From assembly GCA_003283415.1 (NCBI GenBank), contig QBXH01000010.1, positions 1-38,139 on the forward strand: 38,139 nt of DNA, read 5' to 3'. Position numbers and translations under genes: made by a program. This document shows positions 8,462 to 18,540 of this stretch, in pieces. Positions within the stretch are counted from its first letter, which is position 1. Every line of letters starts with the position of its first letter. Source of the stretch: Prochlorococcus sp. AG-321-E21 (GTDB lineage Bacteria > Cyanobacteriota > Cyanobacteriia > PCC-6307 > Cyanobiaceae). The notes under the pieces were generated by a model. It was not told the origin of the DNA. It did not search any database and worked only from the letters and a program-made list of their open reading frames with translations.

Positions 8462-9364
8462 ATGACAGAAGTTATAGATAATATTTCAGATTTTGAAAAA
8501 TATCTAAAAGATACAAAAAAAGTAGTCGAAGAAGCTCTTGATTTCTCATTAGGTCCTGAGAATCCAGAAATACTTAGAGAATCAATGAGATATTCTCTCC
8601 TGGCTGGAGGTAAAAGGATACGTCCAATTTTATGTTTAGCATCATGTTCACTAGCAGGAGGTGAACCCTCTTTAGCTGTTCCTACGGCAGTTGCCATAGA
8701 GATGATTCATACCATGTCATTAATACATGATGATTTACCTGCTATGGACAATGACGACTTAAGGAGAGGTAGACCTACTAATCATAAAGTTTATGGAGAT
8801 GCATTAGCTATTCTGGCTGGCGATGCATTGTTAACAAGAGCCTTTGAAATGATCGCATTAAGAAGTCCTGGTGTAGATCCAAATAGATTATTAAATGTGG
8901 TTGGAGAACTTTCCCTAGTAGCGGGAGCACCTGGACTAGTTGGTGGTCAAGTTGTTGATTTGGAATGTGAAGGAAAAGAAGTTGACCTCGAAACTCTTGA
9001 GTATATTCATCTTCATAAGACTGGTGCCCTACTAAAAGCTTGTGTAAGAACTGGTGCGATGATTGCAGGAGCCAATGAGGAATTATTAAAAGCCCTAACC
9101 ACATATGCGGAGGGAATTGGTTTGGCATTTCAAATTATAGATGACATTCTTGATTTAACTTCAAGCAGTGAGAAACTTGGTAAAACAGCCGGTAAAGATC
9201 TTTTGGCAGATAAAACTACTTATCCTAAATTACTAGGAATGGAAGAATCAAAGAAAAGAGCTTTCGATTTAGTAGGTAAAGCGAAAAAAGCTATTGAGCC
9301 TTGGGGTTTAAATGCAAAATATTTAATCTCCTTAGCTGATTTTATTACAAGTAGAGATAGGTAA
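8462..9364 (+). CDS. crtE: Geranylgeranyl diphosphate synthase
   Basis: A short-to-medium chain trans-prenyl transferase of 300 aa that makes the C20 precursor of carotenoids, phytol for chlorophyll, and quinone tails. The first Asp-rich motif is [10 protein letters not shown] at about 90-99, with the two extra residues typical of bacterial GGPP/FPP synthases. GGKRIRP lies at 49-55, and the second Asp-rich motif is FQIIDDILD at about 226. Chain length cannot be read with certainty; GGPP is expected because a cyanobacterium needs this enzyme and the order folD-crtE is common in picocyanobacteria. It is likely co-transcribed with folD. Confidence 0.92.
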   Translation: MTEVIDNISDFEKYLKDTKKVVEEALDFSLGPENPEILRESMRYSLLAGGKRIRPILCLASCSLAGGEPSLAVPTAVAIEMIHTMSLIHDDLPAMDNDDLRRGRPTNHKVYGDALAILAGDALLTRAFEMIALRSPGVDPNRLLNVVGELSLVAGAPGLVGGQVVDLECEGKEVDLETLEYIHLHKTGALLKACVRTGAMIAGANEELLKALTTYAEGIGLAFQIIDDILDLTSSSEKLGKTAGKDLLADKTTYPKLLGMEESKKRAFDLVGKAKKAIEPWGLNAKYLISLADFITSRDR

Positions 9365-9378
9365 AGAGTATTAAACTT

Positions 9379-9858
9379 ATGTCAGAATTTTCAGCTTTCT
9401 TCGATAATTCAGTTCTTTTCTGGAGTTTATTATCTTGTTTACTAGCTCAATTTTTAAAAATTATATTTAATTTCTTTAAAACAGGAACGATTAGATTTGG
9501 AATTATGTTCGAAACAGGAGGCATGCCTTCAAGTCATTCCGCTCTGATAACAGGTACTACATCAGGAATAGGCATACAGTTAGGATTTGATAACCCAATA
9601 TTTGCATTAGCGTTTGCAGTTTCATTAATTGTTATGTACGACGCAAGTGGGGTTAGAAAATCAGCAGGTATTCAGGCTGCAGAAATTAATAAACTTTCAA
9701 AAAAAGTAGATCCTATATCTCAAGTAGCTCTGAAAGAAACTCTTGGTCATACCAAATTTGAGGTTATTGTAGGTAGTCTTTTAGGCCCACTAATTACTTT
9801 ACCAGGAATGGTTTTTATAGGTTCTCCTCTTAAAATCTTTGATTTGATAATAAATTAG
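9379..9858 (+). CDS. Divergent PAP2 family protein (DUF212)
   Basis: A 159-aa membrane protein of the family often labelled acid phosphatase/vanadium-dependent haloperoxidase-related. The family signature GGMPSSHSALITG is at residues 47-59 and DASGVRKSAGIQAAEIN follows at about 90-106; the rest is hydrophobic. The SSHS motif recalls the active site of PAP2 phosphatases, suggesting action on a lipid phosphate or isoprenoid diphosphate, in keeping with crtE 14 bp upstream. No member has a well-established substrate that I can name. Its stop overlaps the stop of the convergent cobB-type gene by a few bases. Confidence 0.85.
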   Translation: MSEFSAFFDNSVLFWSLLSCLLAQFLKIIFNFFKTGTIRFGIMFETGGMPSSHSALITGTTSGIGIQLGFDNPIFALAFAVSLIVMYDASGVRKSAGIQAAEINKLSKKVDPISQVALKETLGHTKFEVIVGSLLGPLITLPGMVFIGSPLKIFDLIIN

Positions 9859-11249
9859 GAATCATGAGAATGATTATTTTGTATGGCATCAACAAAGTTT
9901 TTTGCAACTTCTGGGCAACTTGGCAAATGTAAGTGTACCCAACTTGCATGTAATTTTTGATCCGACCAACCTTCCTTTTTATATTCAGTACCCCATGATT
10001 TAATTTCCCATGGTGAAGATAATTGTTTTTGAGACTCATTTTTTTTTAAATCAAATTCTGATGAAGAACGTTCAACTTCCCAATAATGAAATTCATGTCC
10101 TCTAATAGATTGATTTTGTTTAATTATTGGAGTATCTTTTAAACCCTTTATATATCTATAACCTACCGACAAATTACTTTTTTTTGATTTAAAAGGTAAT
10201 ATTCCACTCATTTTGTGATTGTTACCATTTTCATCTTTTATTATGTCTCCTAAGATCATCATCCCACCACACTCTGCATAAATAAACCCTTTTTTACGGA
10301 ATTCCCTTAAGGACATTAAGCTTTTATATGAATCACTTATATGACTAGCATATTTTTCAGGAAAACCTCCTGGAATAAGTAAAGATGAAGCCTCATTTGG
10401 AATTTCTTCATTATCAAAAATACTCCATGAAATTAGTGGTATTCCTATTTCATGCAGAAACTCTTTCGTTTCAGGGTATTGAAAGTGAAAGATTTTATCT
10501 TCTGCAATTGCGATAGGCTTACTTTTATCTATTTTAAAATCTTTACTATTAGAGTTATTTAATATAATTTTTTTTTGAGGAGATTTCAGTAAATTGCTTA
10601 GAGAAATTACATCAAGATTTTTTTCAGCAAAACTTGCAAAATAGTCAACATCAATTTTTCTTTCACTATCAAATGGTGAAATTAAACCTAAATTAGCTTT
10701 ATTAACATTTATTTTTGAATCAGAGGGTAAAAATCCAAGGATTTCGATTTCTTCATTTTTAAAAACTTCTCTAATTAATCTTTTATGTCTATCTGAATTG
10801 ACGTTATTAAATATAATTCCTTTTATTGATAATCCATTATCAAAAGCTCTAAAGCCTCTAAAAGTTGGCAGAAGAGAGGCCACTTGGCCTCTAGCATTAA
10901 TAATAAATATTATTGGAGTATCGAGAAGTTTGGCAATATTTGCGGTACTTGAATAAGCAGTTGCACCTAATCCATCAAAAAGACCCATAGCACCTTCAAT
11001 TAATGAGAATTCATATTTCAAAGAATTTTTTAAAAAATTTTTTTTAACCCATTCTTCACCACTTAAAAAAATATCTAAATTTCTACAAATAGGTTGACCG
11101 ATTGAACTAAGTTGTTGCTGATCAAGGTAATCTGGTCCGACCTTGAAAGTTTGTATTTTTATACCTTTTGAAAAAGCCCAACAAGATATCAAAAGAGATA
11201 AAGTAGTTTTCCCACTATCAGTTGAAGGAGAGGATATTGTACAAGGCAT
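9855..11249 (-). CDS. cobB: Cobyrinic acid a,c-diamide synthase
   Basis: ATP-dependent amidase of corrin synthesis that converts the a and c carboxylates of cobyrinic acid to amides, using glutamine. The 464-aa protein starts with a P-loop-like STDSGKTT (about 9-16) of the dethiobiotin-synthetase-like domain. The C-terminal class I glutaminase domain has its nucleophile in YAECGGMM (Cys326) and a histidine-rich end with SWVHLHLPS. An internal VGPDYLD matches the substrate-binding region of CobB/CbiA. Length is normal. It is the last gene of the run zwf-opcA-cobB, with 10 bp to opcA. CbiA is the name used for the anaerobic-route form; the two are homologous. Confidence 0.92.
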   Translation of the reverse strand: MPCTISSPSTDSGKTTLSLLISCWAFSKGIKIQTFKVGPDYLDQQQLSSIGQPICRNLDIFLSGEEWVKKNFLKNSLKYEFSLIEGAMGLFDGLGATAYSSTANIAKLLDTPIIFIINARGQVASLLPTFRGFRAFDNGLSIKGIIFNNVNSDRHKRLIREVFKNEEIEILGFLPSDSKINVNKANLGLISPFDSERKIDVDYFASFAEKNLDVISLSNLLKSPQKKIILNNSNSKDFKIDKSKPIAIAEDKIFHFQYPETKEFLHEIGIPLISWSIFDNEEIPNEASSLLIPGGFPEKYASHISDSYKSLMSLREFRKKGFIYAECGGMMILGDIIKDENGNNHKMSGILPFKSKKSNLSVGYRYIKGLKDTPIIKQNQSIRGHEFHYWEVERSSSEFDLKKNESQKQLSSPWEIKSWGTEYKKEGWSDQKLHASWVHLHLPSCPEVAKNFVDAIQNNHSHDS

Positions 11250-11259
11250 TTAGTTACTT

Positions 11260-12561
11260 TTATTTATTAAAATCATTGAATATTTTTACTGCAACTTTAA
11301 TAGCACTCTCAAAAAGTGGGCTAGTATTTCCTCTACTACTTCCCAATAACTTACTTACATCAGATTCTGACGAAGAAAAAGCATTTGGAACAACTTGCTC
11401 TATTAATTGCATATCAGCCATACCTCCAGCTTCAAGTCTCATACATTCAACAGATTCACATCCAAGAATTACACAAGTATTGTTTTTACGAACCTCACTA
11501 ATTTTGGAAATTAATCTTAATCCAATAACTTGGCCTGAATGAATACTTGGATTACCCAAAGGAACATGGTTTATAAATGTTGAAATCTTCTCTCTATTAT
11601 TTCTTTTGAATTCTATTTTTATTAATTCTCCATGGTTATCTATTTTTGAAAATACCCATTCTAGTTTGTCACTAATCCACGATATTAAAAGTAACGCCTG
11701 AAGAAAATTACCTTCTGCTATGTCTATATCTATATCTGTGATATGGTCTAAAATTGGTCTCCTGGATGGAGGATCAAAAATCATTGCTAATGATTCACGC
11801 CAACTTTTAAGTCTTATCCAATTTAAATCATTAATAGCTTTATTTGATCTTATTGATTGATAAAGAATCTTCAAGGATCTTTTGGGCGATCCATTTGCAG
11901 TGTCAATGATTAATCTGATACCACGATCGGTAAAATAATTAAAAATATCTATTGATTCATCAAGGCTTCCATTCCACCATAACCATGTAGGTAAATCTTT
12001 TAAAGATAGGTCATCAATAATTTTCAATCCATTCTTTTTAATAGAATTAGAGTCCCCTCTTATCACAACTAAGTCACCACATATAGTTTGGGATATCGTG
12101 TTATCGCTTAATGGGCAATAAGCAGATACAAACGTTTTTATCTCTGATTCTTTATTTAAAGTTGGTGCTAAAGTAATCAATCTTCTAGGGTTTAAAGTAC
12201 TTATTGAAGATTCAAAGAATTGCCCTCTTAAGTCTTCATAACCTTTATTTGATAAATTTTCCTTCAATAAAGTCAATAATTCTTCACTATTTATAGAAGT
12301 AGTATGTGAGAGACCTTTATCTATAATTAATTTTTTAGCAACTTTTATTATCTCTGGACTTAAAGTTCCAGTAATTGGTCCATTTATTAAGCCTGATTGA
12401 ACTAAACATTGTTCAAGCCACGCAGGCTGCCAGACCATCAAAGTAAAAGTATTTGCTCCAGCGCTATCTTCATCTTCAGAAATCCATAATTGATTTAGGT
12501 AATTAGATATTTCTTGATGTGGAAGTTCTAATGGAGTTTGAAGTGTTAATTGAGGTTTCAT
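11260..12561 (-). CDS. opcA: OpcA, glucose-6-phosphate dehydrogenase assembly/activator protein
   Basis: A 433-aa protein with the layout of cyanobacterial OpcA, which tunes glucose-6-phosphate dehydrogenase according to redox state and is needed for its dark activity. Support comes from its position 7 bp after zwf on the same strand, its length, and characteristic segments such as LPTWLWWNGSLD, SPKRSLKIL and the C-terminal GCESVECMRLEAGGMADMQLIEQVVP. Cysteines in the region 360-385 could be relevant to redox sensing by analogy with other cyanobacterial OpcA proteins; this is inference. No catalytic motif is expected. It is surely co-transcribed with zwf. Confidence 0.9.
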   Translation of the reverse strand: MKPQLTLQTPLELPHQEISNYLNQLWISEDEDSAGANTFTLMVWQPAWLEQCLVQSGLINGPITGTLSPEIIKVAKKLIIDKGLSHTTSINSEELLTLLKENLSNKGYEDLRGQFFESSISTLNPRRLITLAPTLNKESEIKTFVSAYCPLSDNTISQTICGDLVVIRGDSNSIKKNGLKIIDDLSLKDLPTWLWWNGSLDESIDIFNYFTDRGIRLIIDTANGSPKRSLKILYQSIRSNKAINDLNWIRLKSWRESLAMIFDPPSRRPILDHITDIDIDIAEGNFLQALLLISWISDKLEWVFSKIDNHGELIKIEFKRNNREKISTFINHVPLGNPSIHSGQVIGLRLISKISEVRKNNTCVILGCESVECMRLEAGGMADMQLIEQVVPNAFSSSESDVSKLLGSSRGNTSPLFESAIKVAVKIFNDFNK

Positions 12562-12568
12562 TATAAAG

Positions 12569-14092
12569 TTAAGGTCTGCGCCAAAAAATATTGTCTTTTG
12601 AAAGTAATTGATCTGATTCAGGAGGTCCCCAAGTCATTGATTCGTATCTATAAATAGGTAACTTCCAAGGAGCATTTTCCATTAATTCTATTAGTGGTGT
12701 ATAAAGTTTCCAAGCTGCCTCAACCTCATCACTTCTTGTAAACAAGGTAGGATCAGAAAGCATAGCATCAGCCAATAACCTTACATAACCTTCATCAGAA
12801 GGTTCTCCAAAAGATTCATCATAGGAAAATTCCATCTCAACTGGTCTTGATTTCATACCAGAACCAGGTGATTTGACTTCAAATTTAAAAGTAGCTCCCT
12901 CATTAGGTTGAATCCTAAGAATAAGCTGATTTGGTGCGGGATTAATTATTGTTGATTCAAACAAATGTACTGGGACATCTTTAAATGTCAATACAATTTC
13001 GCCAAGTCTTTTAGGTAGTCTTTTGCCTGTTCTTAAGTAGAAAGGAACTCCTTGCCATCGCCAATTATCTATAAAAACTTTTGCAGCTATGTAGGTTTCT
13101 GTAGTACTGTTCAAATGCACTCCAACTTCTTCTCTATAATCTTTAAGTCTTTTTTGGCTATTCCCTCCTTTTGCATACTGCCCTCTAATACAGCAATTCC
13201 AGGGTTGGTTCTCATCCGCAAGTTTTGAAGCTTGAAGAACTTTCGCTTTTTCATTTCTTATTGCCTCAGGTTCAAATTTGCCAGGTGGCTCCATTGCCGT
13301 GACAGCAAGCATTTGAGTTAAATGATTTTGTAACATATCTCTTAAGGCTCCAGAACTTTCATAATATCCCGCTCTTTCTTCGACCCCCACTGTTTCGGAA
13401 GATGTAATTTGTACACTTGAAATATAATTTCTGTTCCAAATAGGTTCAAAAATAGTATTAGCAAACCTCATCACAAGTATGTTCTGAACAGTCTCTTTAC
13501 CTAAATAATGATCTATACGATATATCTGACTTTCATCTGCACAACTTTGAACTATCCTATTCAATTTTTTTGCACTTGAATAATCTCTTCCAAATGGTTT
13601 TTCAATAACAATTCGACTTTTCTTAGGATCATCTATTAACCCAGCAGCTTTAAGAGCTTTACATCCACTTCCATAGAAATTGGGAGATACTGATAAATAG
13701 AAAGTCTTATTTCCATGAGTAGCTTGTGATTTGTCAATTTCATTTAATCTTTTAGAGAGTCTTACAACATGCTCACTTTGTTGTAAGTCAACTGGCTCAT
13801 AAAAAAGATAATTAGAAAACTGATCCCACTCTTTTTCATTACCTAAAATTTGACCTGATAATTTAGCTTTCATTTTTTCCTTAAACTCTTGATCACTCCA
13901 AGGTCTTCTAGCACATCCAATAATTGCAAATTCACTAGGAATTCTTCTTTGTAAAAAGAGTTCAAATAAGGCGGGTATAAGTTTTCGATGAGTAAGATCT
14001 CCGCTAGCACCAAAGATTATTAGGCATTGTGGAGAAATAACTCTCTCTTGTCGCAAACCCAATCTAAGGGGATTACTTAAAGTTGAGGGCAT
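12569..14092 (-). CDS. zwf: Glucose-6-phosphate 1-dehydrogenase
   Basis: First enzyme of the oxidative pentose phosphate pathway, giving NADPH and 6-phosphogluconolactone; in cyanobacteria it is the main path for burning glycogen at night. The 507-aa protein has the nucleotide-binding FGASGDLTHRKL (about 27-38), IEKPFGRD at about 163, and the active-site RIDHYLGKETVQN at about 193 with the catalytic His and Lys. Length is normal for the bacterial enzyme. It leads the zwf-opcA-cobB run; the 113-bp gap to petH holds a TATAAG-like sequence that may be its own -10 box. Confidence 0.95.
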   Translation of the reverse strand: MPSTLSNPLRLGLRQERVISPQCLIIFGASGDLTHRKLIPALFELFLQRRIPSEFAIIGCARRPWSDQEFKEKMKAKLSGQILGNEKEWDQFSNYLFYEPVDLQQSEHVVRLSKRLNEIDKSQATHGNKTFYLSVSPNFYGSGCKALKAAGLIDDPKKSRIVIEKPFGRDYSSAKKLNRIVQSCADESQIYRIDHYLGKETVQNILVMRFANTIFEPIWNRNYISSVQITSSETVGVEERAGYYESSGALRDMLQNHLTQMLAVTAMEPPGKFEPEAIRNEKAKVLQASKLADENQPWNCCIRGQYAKGGNSQKRLKDYREEVGVHLNSTTETYIAAKVFIDNWRWQGVPFYLRTGKRLPKRLGEIVLTFKDVPVHLFESTIINPAPNQLILRIQPNEGATFKFEVKSPGSGMKSRPVEMEFSYDESFGEPSDEGYVRLLADAMLSDPTLFTRSDEVEAAWKLYTPLIELMENAPWKLPIYRYESMTWGPPESDQLLSKDNIFWRRP

Positions 14093-14205
14093 ATTTTTTA
14101 ATGATCTTATATAAATAAAATCGTTGTTTTTTAGTTAATTAGCTACATTTTGTGTCTAAATCAAAAAAGTATAAAGCTTATTTAAAGCAAAATACATAAC
14201 AAATA

Positions 14206-15432
<1,227 letters not shown>

Positions 15433-15589
15433 TTATCAATTTGTATCCTAATTTGTACTCGTTTTATAAAAATGGTTACGTTTTGAGATCGGAATATATA
15501 CATATAAATTTGTTTTTTTATTTTTTTTTTTTTAGTTTTATCGGTATAGTTACACAGGAATAATTTTTTATTTAATAAAAAATTCATCT

Positions 15590-16129
15590 ATGAATAATTC
15601 TCAAGGATCAGTAACACATTTTCAAAATAACGATTATAGAACAATTGAGCAGACTATGGAAAAGCTTTCTGGAGGAACAAGAAGGCTTGCCGCTCAGTTA
15701 ACAACTTCAGCCACCTTCAACTCTTTATGGAATGTTCTAACTGATTATGACCGCCTAAATCTCTATATACCAAATCTTTTATCAAGTAAAAAGATTTATA
15801 AAAATAATAATAATGTTCACTTAAGACAAGTTGGAGCACAAGATTTCCTTGGAATGAAATTTTCAGCTGAAGTAACTATTGATTTATTCGAAGAGAAAGA
15901 ACTTGGTTTATTAAAATTTAGTTTAATTAAGGGAGATTTTAGAAGGTTTGAAGGAAGCTGGAAAATTAAAAAAATTAGAGACACTTCAAAAAACTCATTA
16001 ATATATGATCTCACTGTGCAAGGTTGTCAATGGATGCCAATTGGAATGATAGAAAAAAGGTTAAAAAAAGACCTTTCTGAAAATTTGATCGCAGTAGATA
16101 AACAAGCGAAAATTTCAATAATTAATTAA
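15590..16129 (+). CDS. START/COQ10-like (SRPBCC) cyclase/lipid-binding protein
   Basis: A 179-aa protein with the pattern of the polyketide cyclase/START-like SRPBCC fold: SATFNSLWNVLTDYDRLNLYIPNL at about 42-65 (the typical helix before an open cavity), VHLRQVGAQDFLG, a beta-rich middle and a long C-terminal helix (MIEKRLKKDLSENLIAV). Homologues occur across cyanobacteria and in COQ10, which binds ubiquinone; the ligand here is unknown. It is divergent from petH with a 181-bp gap and converges with the tRNA-Glu gene. The ATG is assumed; a second ATG at codon 20 is also possible, since the first 19 residues look non-conserved. Confidence 0.8.
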   Translation: MNNSQGSVTHFQNNDYRTIEQTMEKLSGGTRRLAAQLTTSATFNSLWNVLTDYDRLNLYIPNLLSSKKIYKNNNNVHLRQVGAQDFLGMKFSAEVTIDLFEEKELGLLKFSLIKGDFRRFEGSWKIKKIRDTSKNSLIYDLTVQGCQWMPIGMIEKRLKKDLSENLIAVDKQAKISIIN

Positions 16130-16152
16130 TTAAATTTTTTAAAATTAATTGA

Positions 16153-16225
16153 TAGCCCCAAGGGGATTCGAACCCCTGTCGCCTCCGTGAAAGGGAGGTG
16201 TCCTAGGCCTCTAGACGATGGGGCC
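16153..16225 (-). tRNA. trnE: tRNA-Glu (anticodon UUC)
   Basis: On the minus strand the 73 nt fold into a standard cloverleaf. The acceptor arm starts GGCCCCA and pairs with TGGGGCT, with a G-U wobble at the first pair. The D arm contains GTCTAGAGGCCTAGGAC, the anticodon arm is CCTCC-CTTTCAC-GGAGG with anticodon TTC, and the T arm is AGGGG-TTCGAAT-CCCCT. The discriminator is A and CCA is not encoded. Besides translation, tRNA-Glu feeds 5-aminolevulinate synthesis for chlorophyll and heme. The gene lies 40 bp after sasA on the same strand, and I see no insertion at its 3' end. Confidence 0.97.
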
Positions 16226-16250
16226 AAGGAAATAGCATGTAGCTTATAAA

Positions 16251-16280
16251 AAATTAGGAGTAAAGCTATCCTTTCGTCAA
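16251..16280 (-). promoter_or_regulatory. Candidate sigma-70-type promoter for tRNA-Glu
   Basis: On the minus strand TTGACG (16275-16280) is followed after 18 bp by TAATTT (16251-16256), placing a start roughly 20 nt before the tRNA. A TATAAG at 16243-16248 is an alternative -10. The -35 box lies within the last codons of sasA. Confidence 0.4.
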
Positions 16281-17384
16281 GTGTTGATGATCTTTGTTTT
16301 GGCCTTGCCACACTGGAACGGTAAAATGAAAGCATGAACCTTCACCAACTTCTGATACAACCCATATTCTTCCTCCATGGACTTCAACAATTCTTCTACA
16401 AACAGAAAGTCCAATACCAAATCCTGATGTTCCCTCAGATGTCTGTGGCAGCCTAACCCTATCAAGAAATATTCTTTTTTGTTCACTTAAAGGTATTCCA
16501 GTACCTTTGTCACAAATCGTTATCTCTACCCATTGATTTGTTTTATGTATCATTGTAATTTTTATTGATCCAGAATCTTCTGAAAATTTAAGGGCGTTTT
16601 CAATTAAATTTAAAAAAACTTGTCTCATTCTTCTTTGATCTGCAAATACGTTTGGGAGATCTGAAGGTATATCAGTATCAATTTCTATTTTCCTTAATCT
16701 CCAAAACTTTTCTAATTCAAGAATGGCTTCAGCACTTATATTTCCTAAGTCAATTTTTTGAGGATTAAAAAGTGCTTCCCATTTAGTTGTTCCAACTTCA
16801 AGAAGATCTTGAGATAAAAGTTCAATTTCTTCTAAACGTCGTTTGATAACGTCTTGTAATTTTTTTATATCAATTTGTCCTAATTTTTGACTTTGAATGG
16901 CAAGAGTAGCTGCCGTTAGTGGGGTTCTTAATTCATGTGCAACCATTCTTAATAGTCTTTCTTGAGATTCGATTCTTTTTGTAAGTGTTTCATTTTCTTG
17001 TCTAAGGACCAATAATTCATCCTCAAGAAGAAACTCTTTTTGTGTTCTAATTGAATCTATTTTAGAAGGCTGAAGATTAATACCTAAATTTTTTGTGACC
17101 CCTTCCTGTTTCCATCTGGGCAGCCAAGTCTGCAGCTGAACAAAAATATTACTTCCTGCAAATATTTGCTTTGGCGCTGGTGAAACTTTAATTAGAGCTG
17201 GGATAGCCACTAAACGATGCAACTCAAGTAATTCAGGTTGTTCGGTTGGCTCAGAAATCTGAAGAGAAATCTCAAACTCACATTCGTCAGACTCTAAATA
17301 AGATAATAATGATTTAAGGTCACATCTAGAAAGATGATTTCTGGCAGCTACCAATATTAGTTTTAATTCTTTTTTTTCATTCAA
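16266..17384 (-). CDS. sasA: Circadian clock output sensor histidine kinase SasA
   Basis: A 372-aa kinase with three parts. Residues 7-92 are a KaiB-like thioredoxin-fold sensor domain ([13 protein letters not shown] ... [20 protein letters not shown]). Residues 118-146 form a coiled coil. The kinase follows with the H box [11 protein letters not shown] (phosphorylated His150), N box [12 protein letters not shown]1 DKGTGIP and G2 [22 protein letters not shown]. SasA binds KaiC through the KaiB-like domain and passes phosphate to RpaA, driving day/night gene expression. No transmembrane helix is seen, as expected for this soluble kinase. Length matches SasA and the domain order is diagnostic. 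Confidence 0.95.
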   Translation of the reverse strand: MNEKKELKLILVAARNHLSRCDLKSLLSYLESDECEFEISLQISEPTEQPELLELHRLVAIPALIKVSPAPKQIFAGSNIFVQLQTWLPRWKQEGVTKNLGINLQPSKIDSIRTQKEFLLEDELLVLRQENETLTKRIESQERLLRMVAHELRTPLTAATLAIQSQKLGQIDIKKLQDVIKRRLEEIELLSQDLLEVGTTKWEALFNPQKIDLGNISAEAILELEKFWRLRKIEIDTDIPSDLPNVFADQRRMRQVFLNLIENALKFSEDSGSIKITMIHKTNQWVEITICDKGTGIPLSEQKRIFLDRVRLPQTSEGTSGFGIGLSVCRRIVEVHGGRIWVVSEVGEGSCFHFTVPVWQGQNKDHQHLTKG

Positions 17385-17490
17385 ATCATTTGACCTAAAG
17401 TTTTGAAAAGTTGTTTTTGCTTATAAACACATTAAGGTAATTATATTTATTTTACAGATAAGCTATGAGTTAAATAGATGAAATTTATAA

Positions 17491-18039
17491 ATGGTTGATA
17501 TTAATCAAAACAATAACTTGAATTGCGAGGAATATAATTTTTCTGAAGTTAGCATAAACAGTAATTTAAAAAGATGGTTTTCTCGTAACCTTGGGCTTTG
17601 GAAATCCAACAGGACATATTTTCTTGAAGAAAAAGAAAAAAAGAAAACTTATAACTTATGCATGTATATAAATATTGAATCTATTGAGAATAAAAAAGAT
17701 TGGGAACCTCATTATAAATTTACTTGGTATCCAGAAAAGAAATATAGTTTTTTTGATGAGCATCCGAGGTATAAAGAAAAAGGCGAAATGCAAGCATTTA
17801 TAAAAGATCATCAATTAATAAGAGAAAATTTTTATTTAAGTGATATTGATGGAATATCTAATATTAAACAAGTTGATGAACATGAGATGATTTTCGAATC
17901 CTCCTATGAAGACTGGTACATCCTTGAGCACACAAGACTTATTGACGAAGATAATTATAGATATAGGGTAATATATTCATGGAATAAAGATAAACTTAAA
18001 ATAGTAGAGAATCATCATGAAATAAAAATTATTACATAA
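17491..18039 (+). CDS. Conserved-looking protein, possible CpcS/CpeS-like phycobiliprotein lyase
   Basis: A 182-aa soluble protein rich in aromatic residues. Residues 29-45 (WFSRNLGLWKSNRTYFL, with Trp37 and Arg41) recall the start of CpcS/CpeS-type chromophore lyases, which share a lipocalin-like barrel with a conserved GxWxSxR segment. Later segments alternate polar and aromatic residues as in a beta-barrel (EDWYILEHTRLI, NYRYRVIYSW). If correct, it could bind a bilin or another small ligand. The match is from pattern only, and another lipocalin-like or DUF3598-type protein is equally possible. It is divergent from sasA and followed by a secreted protein gene 67 bp away. Confidence 0.5.
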   Translation: MVDINQNNNLNCEEYNFSEVSINSNLKRWFSRNLGLWKSNRTYFLEEKEKKKTYNLCMYINIESIENKKDWEPHYKFTWYPEKKYSFFDEHPRYKEKGEMQAFIKDHQLIRENFYLSDIDGISNIKQVDEHEMIFESSYEDWYILEHTRLIDEDNYRYRVIYSWNKDKLKIVENHHEIKIIT

Positions 18040-18106
18040 ATTCTATTGGCTAATTAAGTTTAAAAATAAAAAATGTTATCTTTAAAAAAGTAAATAATTA
18101 AAACTA

Positions 18107-18532
18107 ATGTTTATAAATTTGTCTCCAAAAAAATTTTTTAAAATTTTAAGCCTCCCTATATTTTTATATTTAATTATTTTTGACATAACAATTTTAAATA
18201 GAGAAATTAAAGCCGACAAGAACTTAGAAGCTGCTACAGAAGAAGACTTATATTTATATAAAGGTATGGGAGCTTCTTATCTTTGTATAGCGTCAAAAGC
18301 CGGAATAGAATTTCCAAAAGCTTTAGGAGTTGCTACTGCTACATATGTACAAGTAATTGAAGGCAAACATGGAGGGATAGTTAAAGAATTAGGGGATACA
18401 AAATTAGAACGAGATAAATTATTTGCTGGAGCAGAATTTCAAATAGTTACTACAGCAATTCAATATTGTCCGGATAGCGTTCCAAAAGAGGTGAATAAAA
18501 AAGTTGAGAAAATATTAAAAGAAAATAAATAA
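18107..18532 (+). CDS. Small exported protein, 141 aa, unknown function
   Basis: A hydrophobic segment at about residues 10-30, after a basic start (SPKKFFK), predicts a signal peptide or an N-terminal anchor, with the mature part in the periplasm or lumen. The mature part contains two cysteines about 59 residues apart (SYLCIASK and QYCPDSV) that could pair, a conserved-looking GIEFPKALGVATATYVQVIEGKHGG and a charged C-terminal helix. I do not recognise a named family. The gene converges with prsA, the two stops being 8 bp apart. Confidence 0.72.
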   Translation: MFINLSPKKFFKILSLPIFLYLIIFDITILNREIKADKNLEAATEEDLYLYKGMGASYLCIASKAGIEFPKALGVATATYVQVIEGKHGGIVKELGDTKLERDKLFAGAEFQIVTTAIQYCPDSVPKEVNKKVEKILKENK

Positions 18533-18540
18533 TAAATTTA

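Noticed and set aside
8808-9128. Minus-strand frame of 106 codons
   Set aside because: Antisense to crtE, low-complexity His/Leu/Gln-rich translation with no features.
11222-11542. Plus-strand frame of 106 codons
   Set aside because: Overlaps the start of cobB and the end of opcA on the other strand, both of which are well supported.
16126-16335. Minus-strand frame of 69 codons
   Set aside because: Runs straight through the tRNA-Glu gene and the end of sasA; its translation includes tRNA sequence.
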